Made by a program: the position numbers and the translations under genes. A stretch of 64,000 nucleotides of DNA from CAVZVW01 sp963778845 (GTDB lineage: Bacteria; Actinomycetota; Actinomycetes; Actinomycetales; Kineosporiaceae): contig CAVZVW010000001.1 in the NCBI GenBank assembly GCA_963778845.1, forward strand, positions 434,001-498,000, read 5' to 3'. Shown piece by piece: positions 51,512-60,156 of this stretch (position 1 is its first letter; each line of letters begins with the position of its first letter). The notes below the pieces were generated by a model that saw only the letters and a program-made list of their open reading frames with translations, searched no databases and had not been told where the DNA came from.

Positions 51512-52086
51512 CAGGGAGTCCCTCCAGGGCTCAGGGAGTCGGCGGTGACGGCGGGGACCGAGCTCACCACCGGTTCTACCGGACCCGAGCCGCCGACGCC
51601 GTTGCCGGCGACCGGGAAGAGGAAGAGGGCGAGCCCGACCGCGAGCACGACGCCCGGCAGCAAGGTCAGCACGGTGGCCACCGACTTCTCGCGGCGCGTC
51701 CAGCGCACGGATGCCCAGACCAGGACGAGCCCGATGAGGGGCCCGACGACGGGGATGACGAACGTGCCGGCTGTGAGCAGGACTACGGCGATCACCTCGA
51801 CCGGGGTCCAGGCGCTCGCCGCTGGGACGGGCCAGGTCATCGAGGCCGGGACGGCAGCCGCGTCGCCCCGCTCGGCGGCGACGATGTCCTCGGGGTCACC
51901 GAGTCGGTCCAGCACCTCGCTCACGGCGGCGTCGTCGGCCCGTCCGGCCTCGGCAAGGGCGTCCGCGACGTGGCCGCGGATCTCGCCCACGAGCTCCAGC
52001 CGCCGGGCCGGGGGCAGCGACGCGGCCACCGCGTCCAGCCGGGCGAGATAGGCCGCCACTGCAGGGTGGTCGTTCCCCACGGCCAT
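51511..52086 (-). CDS. HAAS signalling-domain membrane protein
   Basis: A 191-residue protein: an N-terminal HAAS domain (VAAYLARLDAVAASLPPARRLELVGEIRGHVADALAEAG, then LDRLGDPEDIVAAE) of about 80 residues and two or three C-terminal membrane segments. HAAS domains are nearly always encoded next to PadR regulators, as here, and are thought to sense or relay envelope stress. The ATG overlaps the padR stop as TGATG; GAGGAG lies six bases upstream. Confidence 0.9.
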   Translation of the reverse strand: MAVGNDHPAVAAYLARLDAVAASLPPARRLELVGEIRGHVADALAEAGRADDAAVSEVLDRLGDPEDIVAAERGDAAAVPASMTWPVPAASAWTPVEVIAVVLLTAGTFVIPVVGPLIGLVLVWASVRWTRREKSVATVLTLLPGVVLAVGLALFLFPVAGNGVGGSGPVEPVVSSVPAVTADSLSPGGTP

Positions 52087-52472
52087 CACGTGCTCCTCTC
52101 GGGGGAAGGTGCCGGGTCGCCGCTCTCGCGGGGGCCCGGCAGCCCCAACACGGCGTCCACCCCGTCACGGAACCGACGCCAGTCCTGCACGAACCGTTCC
52201 AGCGCCGAGCGCCCGTCGGCGCTGAGTGCGTAGTAGCGACGGGGCGGCCCTGCGTCGGACTCCCGCCATGCCGTGGTGACCAGGCCGTCCTTGCGCAACC
52301 GCGAGAGCAACGGGTAGATGGTGCCCTCGCTCGTGACCAGGCCGTCGACGTCGCCCAGGCGTCGCACGAGGTCGAAGCCGTAGCGGGGCTCGGTCGTCAG
52401 CAGGGCCAGGACGCAGTACTCCAGTGCGCCGCGACGCAGCTGGGTGAGCACTCGTGCCTCACCCGGATCCAT
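52086..52472 (-). CDS. PadR family transcriptional regulator
   Basis: A 128-residue winged-helix repressor: RRGALEYCVLALLTTEPRYGFDLVRRL, then TSEGTIYPLLSRLRKDGLVTTAWRES and PPRRYYALSADGR (wing) are characteristic of PadR. A TACCTT box lies seven bases before the ATG, so the transcript is probably leaderless. First gene of a three-gene operon with overlapping stops and starts; autoregulation is usual. Confidence 0.94.
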   Translation of the reverse strand: MDPGEARVLTQLRRGALEYCVLALLTTEPRYGFDLVRRLGDVDGLVTSEGTIYPLLSRLRKDGLVTTAWRESDAGPPRRYYALSADGRSALERFVQDWRRFRDGVDAVLGLPGPRESGDPAPSPERST

Positions 52473-52519
52473 GCGACACAAGGTAGCAGTCGAGACCCAG
52501 CGCGGCGAGGCCTGCGGTG

Positions 52520-53410
52520 TCAGGCGCGCAGCTGTGGGAGCAGCGCGGCGACGTCGTCCAGTACGGACTCCGCGGCCGCGTAGACGGGCGCGTCGGGCAG
52601 GGGCCAGTGCGCCACCACGTCGGTGAACCCGAGGCCACTGGCGCGCCCGACCACGTCGACGAAGTGCGCCGCGCTGACCAGGGAGAAGGTGGGTGCGGCG
52701 TCGACCGAGAGCATCCTGTCGATGCTGGACGCCGCGCGACCGCCGGTGTGCAAGATGTCGTCGAAGCGGGCGGCGAGGTCACCCACGCCGCGCCACCAGG
52801 CCTCGTCGTCGGCGGCCTCACCACGCCGCCACGCACCGGTCGTCGCCCAGCCGCTGCCAGTCTTCGCGGCCAACCGCATCGTGCGGGGCCCGTTCGCAGC
52901 GACCACGAACGGCACCCTCGGTCTCTGCAGGCACGCCAGCGTGGTGGCAGCGGCCCGTGCGGTGTAGAAGCGCCCGGTCCACGTCGTCACCGGCTGCGTG
53001 AGCACGAGGTCGAGCAGCGTGACGAACTCCTCGAGCCTCCCCGCGCGCTCGCCCGCACTCAGCGGCGGGTCGCCGAGCACGCGCGAGTCGTGCCCGCCCC
53101 CGCCCGCCCCGACGCCGAGGACGATCCGGCCCCCGCTCAGGTCGTCCAGCCCCGCCAGCTCGCGGGCGAACGGCACCGGATGGCGGTAGTTGGGCGAGGC
53201 GACCCAGGTGCCGAGCCGCACGTGGGAGGTGACCGTCGCGGCGCCGGCGAGGGTGGTCGTCGTCGCGCCCCAGGGGTACGAGGTGAGGGGGTCCCAGGTC
53301 AGGTGGTCGTAGGTCCAGGCGTGGTCGAAGCCGTAGGCCTCGGCACGTCTCCACTGCTCGGCCTGGCTCGGCCACCGCTCGATGGGCAGGATGATGATGC
53401 CGATCCGCAT
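52520..53410 (-). CDS. LLM class flavin-dependent oxidoreductase
   Basis: A 296-residue luciferase-like monooxygenase-fold protein, probably F420- or FMN-dependent. The TIM-barrel start MRIGIIILPIERW, the loop LAGAATVTSHVRLGTWVASPNYRHPVPFARELAGLDDLSGGRIVLGVGAG and WTGRFY place it in this class. The ATG follows a weak GTCGAG. It is divergent from the lipoprotein gene and has no partner reductase nearby. Substrate unknown. Confidence 0.92.
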   Translation of the reverse strand: MRIGIIILPIERWPSQAEQWRRAEAYGFDHAWTYDHLTWDPLTSYPWGATTTTLAGAATVTSHVRLGTWVASPNYRHPVPFARELAGLDDLSGGRIVLGVGAGGGGHDSRVLGDPPLSAGERAGRLEEFVTLLDLVLTQPVTTWTGRFYTARAAATTLACLQRPRVPFVVAANGPRTMRLAAKTGSGWATTGAWRRGEAADDEAWWRGVGDLAARFDDILHTGGRAASSIDRMLSVDAAPTFSLVSAAHFVDVVGRASGLGFTDVVAHWPLPDAPVYAAAESVLDDVAALLPQLRA

Positions 53411-53602
53411 CGACTCGACCGCGTCCTTCCCGGGTTGGCCCTTCGACTCACCGGCGGCGACGTTACCGTGCGGCTCGGACGCGCCTCGTGCGGCAGGCTC
53501 GCGGACATGGGGAACCGACCCGCGGACAAGGCGGAGTTGCCCGCGGCCGCCGGCGTCCACGGGTACCGTGAGGTCCGAGATGTCCGCCATAGGGAGGCTC
53601 GG

Positions 53603-54310
53603 GTGCCCATCTGCGCGGCGCCGACCGAGCGGGCGCCGGCCCGGTCGCCGAGACTCGCGAGCCGGGCCGCGAGGGTCGCCGGGGGCCTGAGGGTCGCCGG
53701 CGGTCCGAACGTCGCCGGGGCTGCGGCGACAGCGCGGACTCCCCGCCTCTGGGTGACGCTCGTGGTGGCGGCTGTGCTGAGCGCCTGCACGCAGGACCCG
53801 GCAACGTTGACGACCCCCGCCCAGGCCCTGCCCTCCTCGATCGGCTCCGCGACTGCGGCCCGCACCAGCGGGCCGACCTCGGCTCGGTACGTCAGCCTCG
53901 GCACGGCCGTGGGGACGGACCGGCCCCTCCGCGTCGACGGGATGGTCCTCGGCGTGCGCGTCTCGGGGATCGCCGACCCCGTCACGGCGGCGAAGGCCTC
54001 CCCGGCGCCGGCGCCCACGGCACGCCTGGTCGCCGTCCGTTTCCGCTTCGTCAACCGCGGTCTGGAGGCCCTGCGCCTCGTGACTCTGCGCTCCACCGCG
54101 GTGGTCGACACCGCCGGTGTTCAGTACCGCCCTCTGCGCTCTGTCGCGGCGATCAGCGCCGGCGACCTGCTGCCGCAGCTGCTGACCCTGGGTGCCGGGG
54201 CCAGTGCCGAGGGTTGGGTCGCCTTCACCGTGCCGTCGACATCGGTGATCGCCGCCGTCAGGGCCATTTCCCCCGGTTCGGGGACGGCCGCGGAATGGGC
54301 CGTTCAGTAG
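53603..54310 (+). CDS. DUF4352-like lipoprotein
   Basis: A 235-residue secreted lipoprotein. An unusually long basic N-region of about 50 residues leads to the hydrophobic core LWVTLVVAAVLSA and lipobox LSAC. The mature part has the beta-sandwich pattern of DUF4352: LRVDGMVLGVRVSG, then ARLVAVRFRFVNRGLEALRL and GWVAFTVP near the end. The GTG at 53603 follows AGGGAGG; an upstream in-frame ATG at 53508 is possible. Anchored on the outer membrane face; role unknown. Confidence 0.78.
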   Translation: MPICAAPTERAPARSPRLASRAARVAGGLRVAGGPNVAGAAATARTPRLWVTLVVAAVLSACTQDPATLTTPAQALPSSIGSATAARTSGPTSARYVSLGTAVGTDRPLRVDGMVLGVRVSGIADPVTAAKASPAPAPTARLVAVRFRFVNRGLEALRLVTLRSTAVVDTAGVQYRPLRSVAAISAGDLLPQLLTLGAGASAEGWVAFTVPSTSVIAAVRAISPGSGTAAEWAVQ

Positions 54311-54400
54311 CCACCCGGAAGCGCAGTAGCCGCCCGGGAGTGCCGGAGCCACCTACGGGTGCGGGGGTCGACGCGGCGGTGAAGCGATGCCGGTGTGCCG

Positions 54401-55285
54401 TTACGGAGCGGCGAGCAGCTCGACCGACGGGAACAGGTCGCCGCCGAGCCGACCATCGGCGAACACGCCGAGTGCCCGGTAGCCGGGCAGGCTGCCCAGC
54501 CAGCCGGGGTCGCAGCGACCCTCGGCGAGCAGGGCGGTCGCGAACGCGTCGGCGTATCCCAGATCGGGACCGACCACGGTGACGGCGACCAGGTCGCCGT
54601 CGGTGCGGCCCGTCCTCGGGTCGATCACGTGCCGGCCACGCTCGTAGATGCCGGACGTCGCGACCGCCGCATCCCCGACCGCGCAGCGTGCGAGCACACG
54701 GCCGGCGTCACCGGGGTCACGCAGCCCGACCATCCAGCCCACGCGCCCGGGGGCGTGGCCTCGGAAGACCAGGTCTCCCCCGCCGCCGACGGCGACGTCG
54801 TGCAGGCCCGCGGCCTCGAGCACCCGCACCGCCCGCTCCACGGCCCAGCCCTTCACCAGGCCGCTCGGGTCGAAGCCGCCCGGCAGCCCCCACGGGTCGA
54901 AGGCGCCGCCGGTGACCCGCCACGCGACCTCGCAGCGCTCGAGCACATCCTCGAGGCCGAGGTCGCCGGTCGGGTCGGCGGCGGGCTGGTCACGACGAAG
55001 GAGACCGACGAGGCTGTCCTCGCGATAGGGGCTCCAGGCGGCGTCCACCGTGTGCATGGAGCGCATGGCCGCGTCGATGGCCGCATGCACCCGGGCGGGG
55101 CCCGTGTCCGGCCCAGCGTGCAGACCCGCGTCCAGGCCTTCGCCCTCGCCTCGACCGGGGACGGCGACCGCGAACGAGAACACCGTTCCCATGCAGGGCT
55201 CGGCGCGACGGACGAGCTGCGCCGACCCCGGCGTCCGGGGCCTCGGGGGGCCTCCGGTCCAGGTCCGAGGCGACCGATCGTTCAC
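54401..55285 (-). CDS. apbE: FAD:protein FMN transferase (ApbE)
   Basis: A 294-residue ApbE that transfers FMN from FAD to a Thr of a target protein. Mg and FAD sites are visible: CMGTVFSFAV near residue 32, FDPSGLVKGWAVERAV near 140, VGGGGDLVFRG, ATSGIYERGRHVIDPRTGR and GYADAFATAL. No signal peptide or lipobox is apparent, so the protein may act in the cytoplasm unless the start is misplaced. It lies nine bases downstream of the FMN-binding gene, its most likely substrate. Confidence 0.93.
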   Translation of the reverse strand: MNDRSPRTWTGGPPRPRTPGSAQLVRRAEPCMGTVFSFAVAVPGRGEGEGLDAGLHAGPDTGPARVHAAIDAAMRSMHTVDAAWSPYREDSLVGLLRRDQPAADPTGDLGLEDVLERCEVAWRVTGGAFDPWGLPGGFDPSGLVKGWAVERAVRVLEAAGLHDVAVGGGGDLVFRGHAPGRVGWMVGLRDPGDAGRVLARCAVGDAAVATSGIYERGRHVIDPRTGRTDGDLVAVTVVGPDLGYADAFATALLAEGRCDPGWLGSLPGYRALGVFADGRLGGDLFPSVELLAAP

Positions 55286-55294
55286 CGCCGACGC

Positions 55295-55789
55295 CTACTT
55301 GGCCAGCGAGTCGAGCGCGGCCTGCAGCGACTGGATGTACCCCCCGCTGGTGTAGGTCGCACCCGACACCATGTCCACGTTGGCCGACTGCGCCTGCAGG
55401 ACCTCCTGACGAAGGATCTGCTCGGCCTGCTGGCTGATCCACACCGACCGGCCGTCACCGTTGGGCAGCTGCAGCGCCTGCACGTCGGCGATCCTTCCCC
55501 CCGAGAACTGCACCCTCACCTGCACCGGCCCCCACCGCGTCGTGACCGTCGGCCCCGTCGCCGACCCCGACGCGGGCAGCGAGAGCGCGCCTGAGCCGGC
55601 CGGAGCACCTGCCTGTGCCGGGGTCTGGCTCGTGCCGGCACCGGACCCGGACCCGGGCCCGGACGCGTGAGTCCTGGACGTCGACCCGCCGGCGAGGCTC
55701 ACCCCGGTCCGACCGACCCCCGGGTGGTAGGTGAGCACCGCGACGGTGCCCGCCACGGTGGCGGTCACGGTGATCAGCGCACGCCTCAC
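55295..55789 (-). CDS. FMN-binding domain protein with flavinylation motif
   Basis: A 164-residue exported protein: an N-terminal anchor (RRALITVTATVAGTVAVLTYH), a Ser/Gly/Pro-rich linker and a C-terminal FMN_bind domain from about residue 85. The motif SGATYTS near residue 147 is the S/T-G-A-T-x-T/S acceptor site to which ApbE attaches FMN. GTG at 55789 follows AGAGGATGG. It should face the outside of the membrane and pass electrons from the neighbouring ferric-reductase-like protein. Confidence 0.93.
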   Translation of the reverse strand: MRRALITVTATVAGTVAVLTYHPGVGRTGVSLAGGSTSRTHASGPGSGSGAGTSQTPAQAGAPAGSGALSLPASGSATGPTVTTRWGPVQVRVQFSGGRIADVQALQLPNGDGRSVWISQQAEQILRQEVLQAQSANVDMVSGATYTSGGYIQSLQAALDSLAK

Positions 55790-55844
55790 TGAAGATCCAT
55801 CCTCTCGAGCCTCTCGGCACGGGCCGCGGCCCCGTCCGCGCCGG

Positions 55845-57266
55845 TCACCAGGCGAACTCCTCGGCGTGGAAGCGCTCTGCCGGCACACCGACGAGAGTGC
55901 AGGCTGAGCGCACCGAGTTCACGAGCGACACCGGCCCGCAGACGTAGACGTGGCGGCCCGGCAGGTCCGGTGCCAGGCGCATGAGGCGCCGCGCGTCGAC
56001 CGGTTGGTCCCGCCGGCGCCCTGCCCAGACGTGCAGCTGACCGCCGCGTTCGTCGACCAGTCTCTGCAGCTCCTCGACCAGGATCGCGTCCTCACCCTTG
56101 CGCACGCGGTACACCACGATCGGCCGCGACTGGGGCGGGAGGTCGTCGAGCACCGTGCGGATCGGTGTGATCCCCACCCCGCCGCCCACAAGGAGCACCC
56201 GGCGCCCCGGCGAGCGCCGGTGCGCGGTGAACGCGCCGTAGGGGCCCTCGAAGAGCACGCGGGTCCCGGGCGCCAACCGCATGATCGCCTTCGCGTAGTC
56301 GCCCTCGACCGCCATCGTGATCCGGAGCCTCCCCTGCCAAGGCAGGCCGGAGATGCTGTACGGGTGGGCCTGCCACCACAGGCCGCGGCGGCAGAAGCGG
56401 AAGTGTGCGAACTGACCGCCGGCCATCGGCAGCCGGTCGAGCCGTCGACCGCGAAGGATCACCGAGATCGTGCCGCGGCCCTGGCGCACGACCCGCTCGA
56501 CACGCATGCCGTGCCAGAGGCTGCGGACCAGCGGGGTGAGCAGCCGGTACCAGAGCACTGTCGCCAGGATCGCGACGTGCGCGGCGAGCCAGGTCCAGCG
56601 CATCGCGGTGTGGCCGACGAAGGTCACACCGGTGCTCAGCTGGTGAAGCAGCGACAACCCGATCCCGAGGTAGGTGTACAGGTGCACGGCCCACCACGTC
56701 TCGTAGCGCATCCGCCGCCGGGCCACTCGCCACGACGTCAGGCCCGCTGCAACGAGCATCGCGAAGCCCGCGTAGGCGGCAAGCATGTCGCGCCAGGTCC
56801 AGGCGAGGCTCCACGTCTCGGGCAGCACCCCCCGGCCCTCGACACCGGCGTAGCCGACGATGGCGAGCAGGACGTGCGCCGTCACGAGGTACGCGCCGTA
56901 CGGGGCGATGCGGCGGTGCCAGCGGATAAGGACGTCGAGCCCCGCGGCGCGTTCGAGCCAGGGCACACGCGCGGTGAGAAGCACGCTGCCGAGCAGCAGC
57001 CCCACCCCCACGAGCCCGGTGAGCTCGCTCAGAGCCACCGCAGCCGTCGAGGGCGTGCTCCACCACGAGCTCGCGACGGTGAGCCACCACGCCGCCACGA
57101 GCACGCCCAGACCCAGCCCCGCCGTCGCGGCCGTCAGGTCGCCTGCGCGCGAAGCGGTGACCGACGGGGCCGGCGCGGACATCCTCCGCCGCGAACCGGG
57201 CCCGGGCTCGGCGGGAGCCGACGGACGCGCCGGGCGGCGCGTCGCGGCTGCCGTGTCTGGGGTCAT
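55845..57266 (-). CDS. Ferric reductase-like transmembrane flavocytochrome
   Basis: A 473-residue membrane oxidoreductase. About six membrane segments carry histidines for two b-type hemes (HRRIAPYGAYLVTAHVLLAIVGY, WWAVHLYTYLGIGLSLLHQL), followed by an FAD domain (HPYSISGLPWQG) and an NAD(P)H domain (LLVGGGVGITPIRTVLDDL, YVCGPVSLVNSVRSACT). The C-terminal F-A-W aromatic end fits the ferredoxin-reductase fold. First gene of the module with the FMN-binding protein and ApbE, so it probably takes electrons from NAD(P)H across the membrane to the external flavin. ATG at 57266 follows AGGA. Confidence 0.93.
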   Translation of the reverse strand: MTPDTAAATRRPARPSAPAEPGPGSRRRMSAPAPSVTASRAGDLTAATAGLGLGVLVAAWWLTVASSWWSTPSTAAVALSELTGLVGVGLLLGSVLLTARVPWLERAAGLDVLIRWHRRIAPYGAYLVTAHVLLAIVGYAGVEGRGVLPETWSLAWTWRDMLAAYAGFAMLVAAGLTSWRVARRRMRYETWWAVHLYTYLGIGLSLLHQLSTGVTFVGHTAMRWTWLAAHVAILATVLWYRLLTPLVRSLWHGMRVERVVRQGRGTISVILRGRRLDRLPMAGGQFAHFRFCRRGLWWQAHPYSISGLPWQGRLRITMAVEGDYAKAIMRLAPGTRVLFEGPYGAFTAHRRSPGRRVLLVGGGVGITPIRTVLDDLPPQSRPIVVYRVRKGEDAILVEELQRLVDERGGQLHVWAGRRRDQPVDARRLMRLAPDLPGRHVYVCGPVSLVNSVRSACTLVGVPAERFHAEEFAW

Positions 57267-57477
57267 CCCGGTCCTCGGGGCGTGGTCGCTGTGGTCCAGG
57301 CCGTATCGGGCCTGCGGTCGAGCGCGGTCGGGGCAGGTGCTGGTGAGTGCGGGCGCGCAAGCAGCATCGACGGGCTTCCTGGGAACCTGCTGTGACCACG
57401 GCCATCGCCAGGTAAGCGCGGGGGCCGCCGGACCGCAGGCGGCCGGTTCCGGTCGCTCGCCGGTAGCGTTGTCAGGC

Positions 57478-59997
57478 ATGCCGGGCAGCGAGGCGACCCA
57501 GTCTCCGCAGCGTCGCCGTGCCCCGGCCCGGACGGCGGCGCGGGCGCCGAGGACCCTCGCGGAAGACCTGAGGTCGCGAACCGAGTCCGACCTGGCGGAT
57601 CTCCTGCGGGCCCGGCCCGATCTCGCCGTCCCCGCACCGCCCGACATCACCACGCTGGCCATGCGCGCCGCGGGGCGGGCCAGCGTGCGCCGAGCCGTGG
57701 ACCTGCTGGACGCCGCAGCGATAGAGGTCCTCGAGGTCCTCGCCATCCTGCCCGAACCGACATCCCTCGCCGAGGTGTCGCGGCGATGGGGTGCCACCGC
57801 CCGCGAGCCGGTCGACCGGCTTCGCGCTCTGGCCCTGGTCTGGGGTGGGCCGCGCTCCGTGTACGTGCTGCGCGCGGCGCAGGAGGCTGTCGGTCCCTTC
57901 CCCGCCGGACTGGGTCCGCCACTGGTCCAGGCGTTCGGACGACGGTCCCCCCGGCGGCTGGACGAGCTGCTGGACGACCTCGACCTCCCCGCGGTGGCCG
58001 ACGGGGACCCGGCGGCGCGGGCTGCCGCCCATCTCAGTGACCCAACCAGGCTCTCGGCCCTGCTCGAGCGTGCGCCTGAGGGCGCGCGCAGGGTGCTCGA
58101 CCGCCTGGCTTGGGGGCCGCCGGTCGGCGCGGTGGAGGACGCCGACCGCGCCGTCCGGGCGGCGACTGCCGTATCGGCGGTGGACTGGCTGCTCGCCCAC
58201 GGCCTGCTCGCGGTCAGCGACCCGGGGCACGTCGTGCTCCCCCGCGAGATCGCCCTGGCCCTGCGCGACGGACGCGTGCATATCGCCCCCGCGGCCCGGC
58301 CGCCAGACCTCGACGGTGCCCGGGTCACGCGCCGCCGCGTACATGAGGCCGCCGCAGCCGCCGCAGCCGATGCCGTCCGGCTCGTCGAGAGGCTCTGCGA
58401 CGCCTGGGAGGCCGGCCCCCCAGCGGTGCTGCGCTCCGGCGGTGTCGGGGTTCGCGAGCTGCGCCGGACGGCCGCGACCTTGGGCGTCGACGAGCCCGCG
58501 GCGGCGGTCCTCGTCGAAACCGCGTGGGCCGCCGGCCTGCTCGGTGTCGACGGTGACGCCGACCCCGTCTGGGCACCCACCGCGCAGCTCGACGCCTGGC
58601 GCCTGAACGGTACGGGCACCCGGTGGGCCCGGCTCGCGATGGCCTGGCTGGACAGCACGAGGGTGCCCGGCCTCGTCGGGACCCGTGACGAGCGCGGCGC
58701 CGTGCGTGTGGTGCTCGAGCCCGGGCTGGACGACACGTGGGCGCCCGCCTTGCGGCGGCAGGTGCTCGGCGACCTCGCCGTGGCCGACGCCCCTGGCGAT
58801 GCGTCAGCCCTCGACGAGGAAGAGGTCCTGGCCGCCGGCGCGCAGTCCCTGCTGGCGAGGTTGACGTGGGCCGGCCCGCGCCGAGGGGGACGGCTGCGAG
58901 CCGAGCTGCTGCACGCGACGCTGCACGAGGCCGCCGTGCTGGGCGTCACCGGGGCGGGGGTGCTGTCCGACCACGGCGCGGCGCTCCTCGCCGACGCGAC
59001 CGAGAGTCTTGCGCTCGGTCCGGCGGCCGGTCCTGCGTCCAGTCCTGCGACCGGTCCTGCGTCCAGCCCTGGATCCGGGGAGGTCTCGAGGGCAGCCGCG
59101 GCGCTCGACGCGGCACTGCCGGCACCGGTGGACCACGTTCTGCTGCAGGCGGACCTCACCGCGGTGGCGCCCGGACCGCTGCAACCCGCACTGGCCATGC
59201 AGATGTCGATGGTCGCGGACGTCGACAGCCACGGACCTGCCACGGTGTTCCGGTTCAGCGAGCAGTCGCTGCAGCGTGCCTTCGACGCCGGCCTCAGCGC
59301 AGCCGACGTACTGTCCGTGCTCGAGACGCGTTCCCGGACGCCGGTGCCGCAGCCACTGAGCTACCTCGTGCTGGACGCCGCGCGCCGGCACGGGAGGCTG
59401 CGCATCGGCGCAGCAGCGGGCTACGTGCGCAGCGACGACGAGGCCACGCTGGCACAGCTGCTCGCCGACCCCCGTGCGGCCGGCCTGCACCTGCGCCGGC
59501 TGGCGCCGACCGTGCTCGTCACGGCGGCTGAACCCAGCCGGCTGCTGGCCGCCCTGCGGTCGATGGGGCTGGCCCCCGTGGCCGAGAGCAGCTCAGGCGT
59601 GGCCCTCGTCGGCCCCGCGCACGCCCGGCGTGCGGCACCCCGGCCCCCCGTGCGCCGGCATCTGCCGGCCCTGCCGAGCGAGGCGACTCTGCACGCCGTC
59701 GTCAGGGCCATGCGCGCCGCCGACGCGGGTGGGTCCCCGCTCGGGCCGTCGGGTGCCTGCGCCCCCGACTCGTCGCCCCTGGAGACCGGGGACCCGGCGA
59801 GTGCTCTGACGATCCTTCGTGAGGCCGCGCGGCGGCGACAGGCCGTCTGGGTCGGGTATGCCGACAGCGCGGGCCGACGCAGCCGCCGGCTCATCGAGCC
59901 GCTGACCGTCGATGCCGGACGCGTCACCGCCTACGACAGCGCCGCCGAACGCGTCACGGTCTTCGCCTTGCACCGGCTCAGCGTGGTCGCCGACTGA
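57478..59997 (+). CDS. Helicase-associated protein (Helicase_C_3) with WYL-like end
   Basis: An 839-residue protein found next to XPB helicase genes in actinobacteria. It has no helicase motifs; the N-terminal 400 residues are helical winged-helix-like repeats, the helicase-C-3 part follows (VDHVLLQADLTAVAPGPLQPALA, GPATVFRFSEQSLQRAFDAG), and the last 70 residues (LREAARRRQAVWVGYADSAGRRSRRLIEPLTV) match a WYL-like domain. TAGCGT precedes the ATG by nine bases, so leaderless expression is likely. It probably works with the XPB helicase downstream. Confidence 0.9.
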   Translation: MPGSEATQSPQRRRAPARTAARAPRTLAEDLRSRTESDLADLLRARPDLAVPAPPDITTLAMRAAGRASVRRAVDLLDAAAIEVLEVLAILPEPTSLAEVSRRWGATAREPVDRLRALALVWGGPRSVYVLRAAQEAVGPFPAGLGPPLVQAFGRRSPRRLDELLDDLDLPAVADGDPAARAAAHLSDPTRLSALLERAPEGARRVLDRLAWGPPVGAVEDADRAVRAATAVSAVDWLLAHGLLAVSDPGHVVLPREIALALRDGRVHIAPAARPPDLDGARVTRRRVHEAAAAAAADAVRLVERLCDAWEAGPPAVLRSGGVGVRELRRTAATLGVDEPAAAVLVETAWAAGLLGVDGDADPVWAPTAQLDAWRLNGTGTRWARLAMAWLDSTRVPGLVGTRDERGAVRVVLEPGLDDTWAPALRRQVLGDLAVADAPGDASALDEEEVLAAGAQSLLARLTWAGPRRGGRLRAELLHATLHEAAVLGVTGAGVLSDHGAALLADATESLALGPAAGPASSPATGPASSPGSGEVSRAAAALDAALPAPVDHVLLQADLTAVAPGPLQPALAMQMSMVADVDSHGPATVFRFSEQSLQRAFDAGLSAADVLSVLETRSRTPVPQPLSYLVLDAARRHGRLRIGAAAGYVRSDDEATLAQLLADPRAAGLHLRRLAPTVLVTAAEPSRLLAALRSMGLAPVAESSSGVALVGPAHARRAAPRPPVRRHLPALPSEATLHAVVRAMRAADAGGSPLGPSGACAPDSSPLETGDPASALTILREAARRRQAVWVGYADSAGRRSRRLIEPLTVDAGRVTAYDSAAERVTVFALHRLSVVAD

Positions 59998-60156
59998 GCC
60001 CGACGCCGACCGAGCCCGACCTCGCGACAGACCGCACGGGAACGCCACCTCGCTCGGCGCGGTGTGAGAGCTGCACCCGTGACGCCCGCCGCGGGCGGGT
60101 CCACCGATGCCTTGGCACACTGGGGGCGTGGCACCTCCCTCGCCGGACGGCGGATC

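Noticed and set aside
57267..59243. Extended 1132-codon frame fused to the ferric reductase
   Set aside because: The added N-terminal 650 residues are antisense to the helicase-associated gene and Ser/Arg-rich; the true start at 57266 has its own ribosome binding site.
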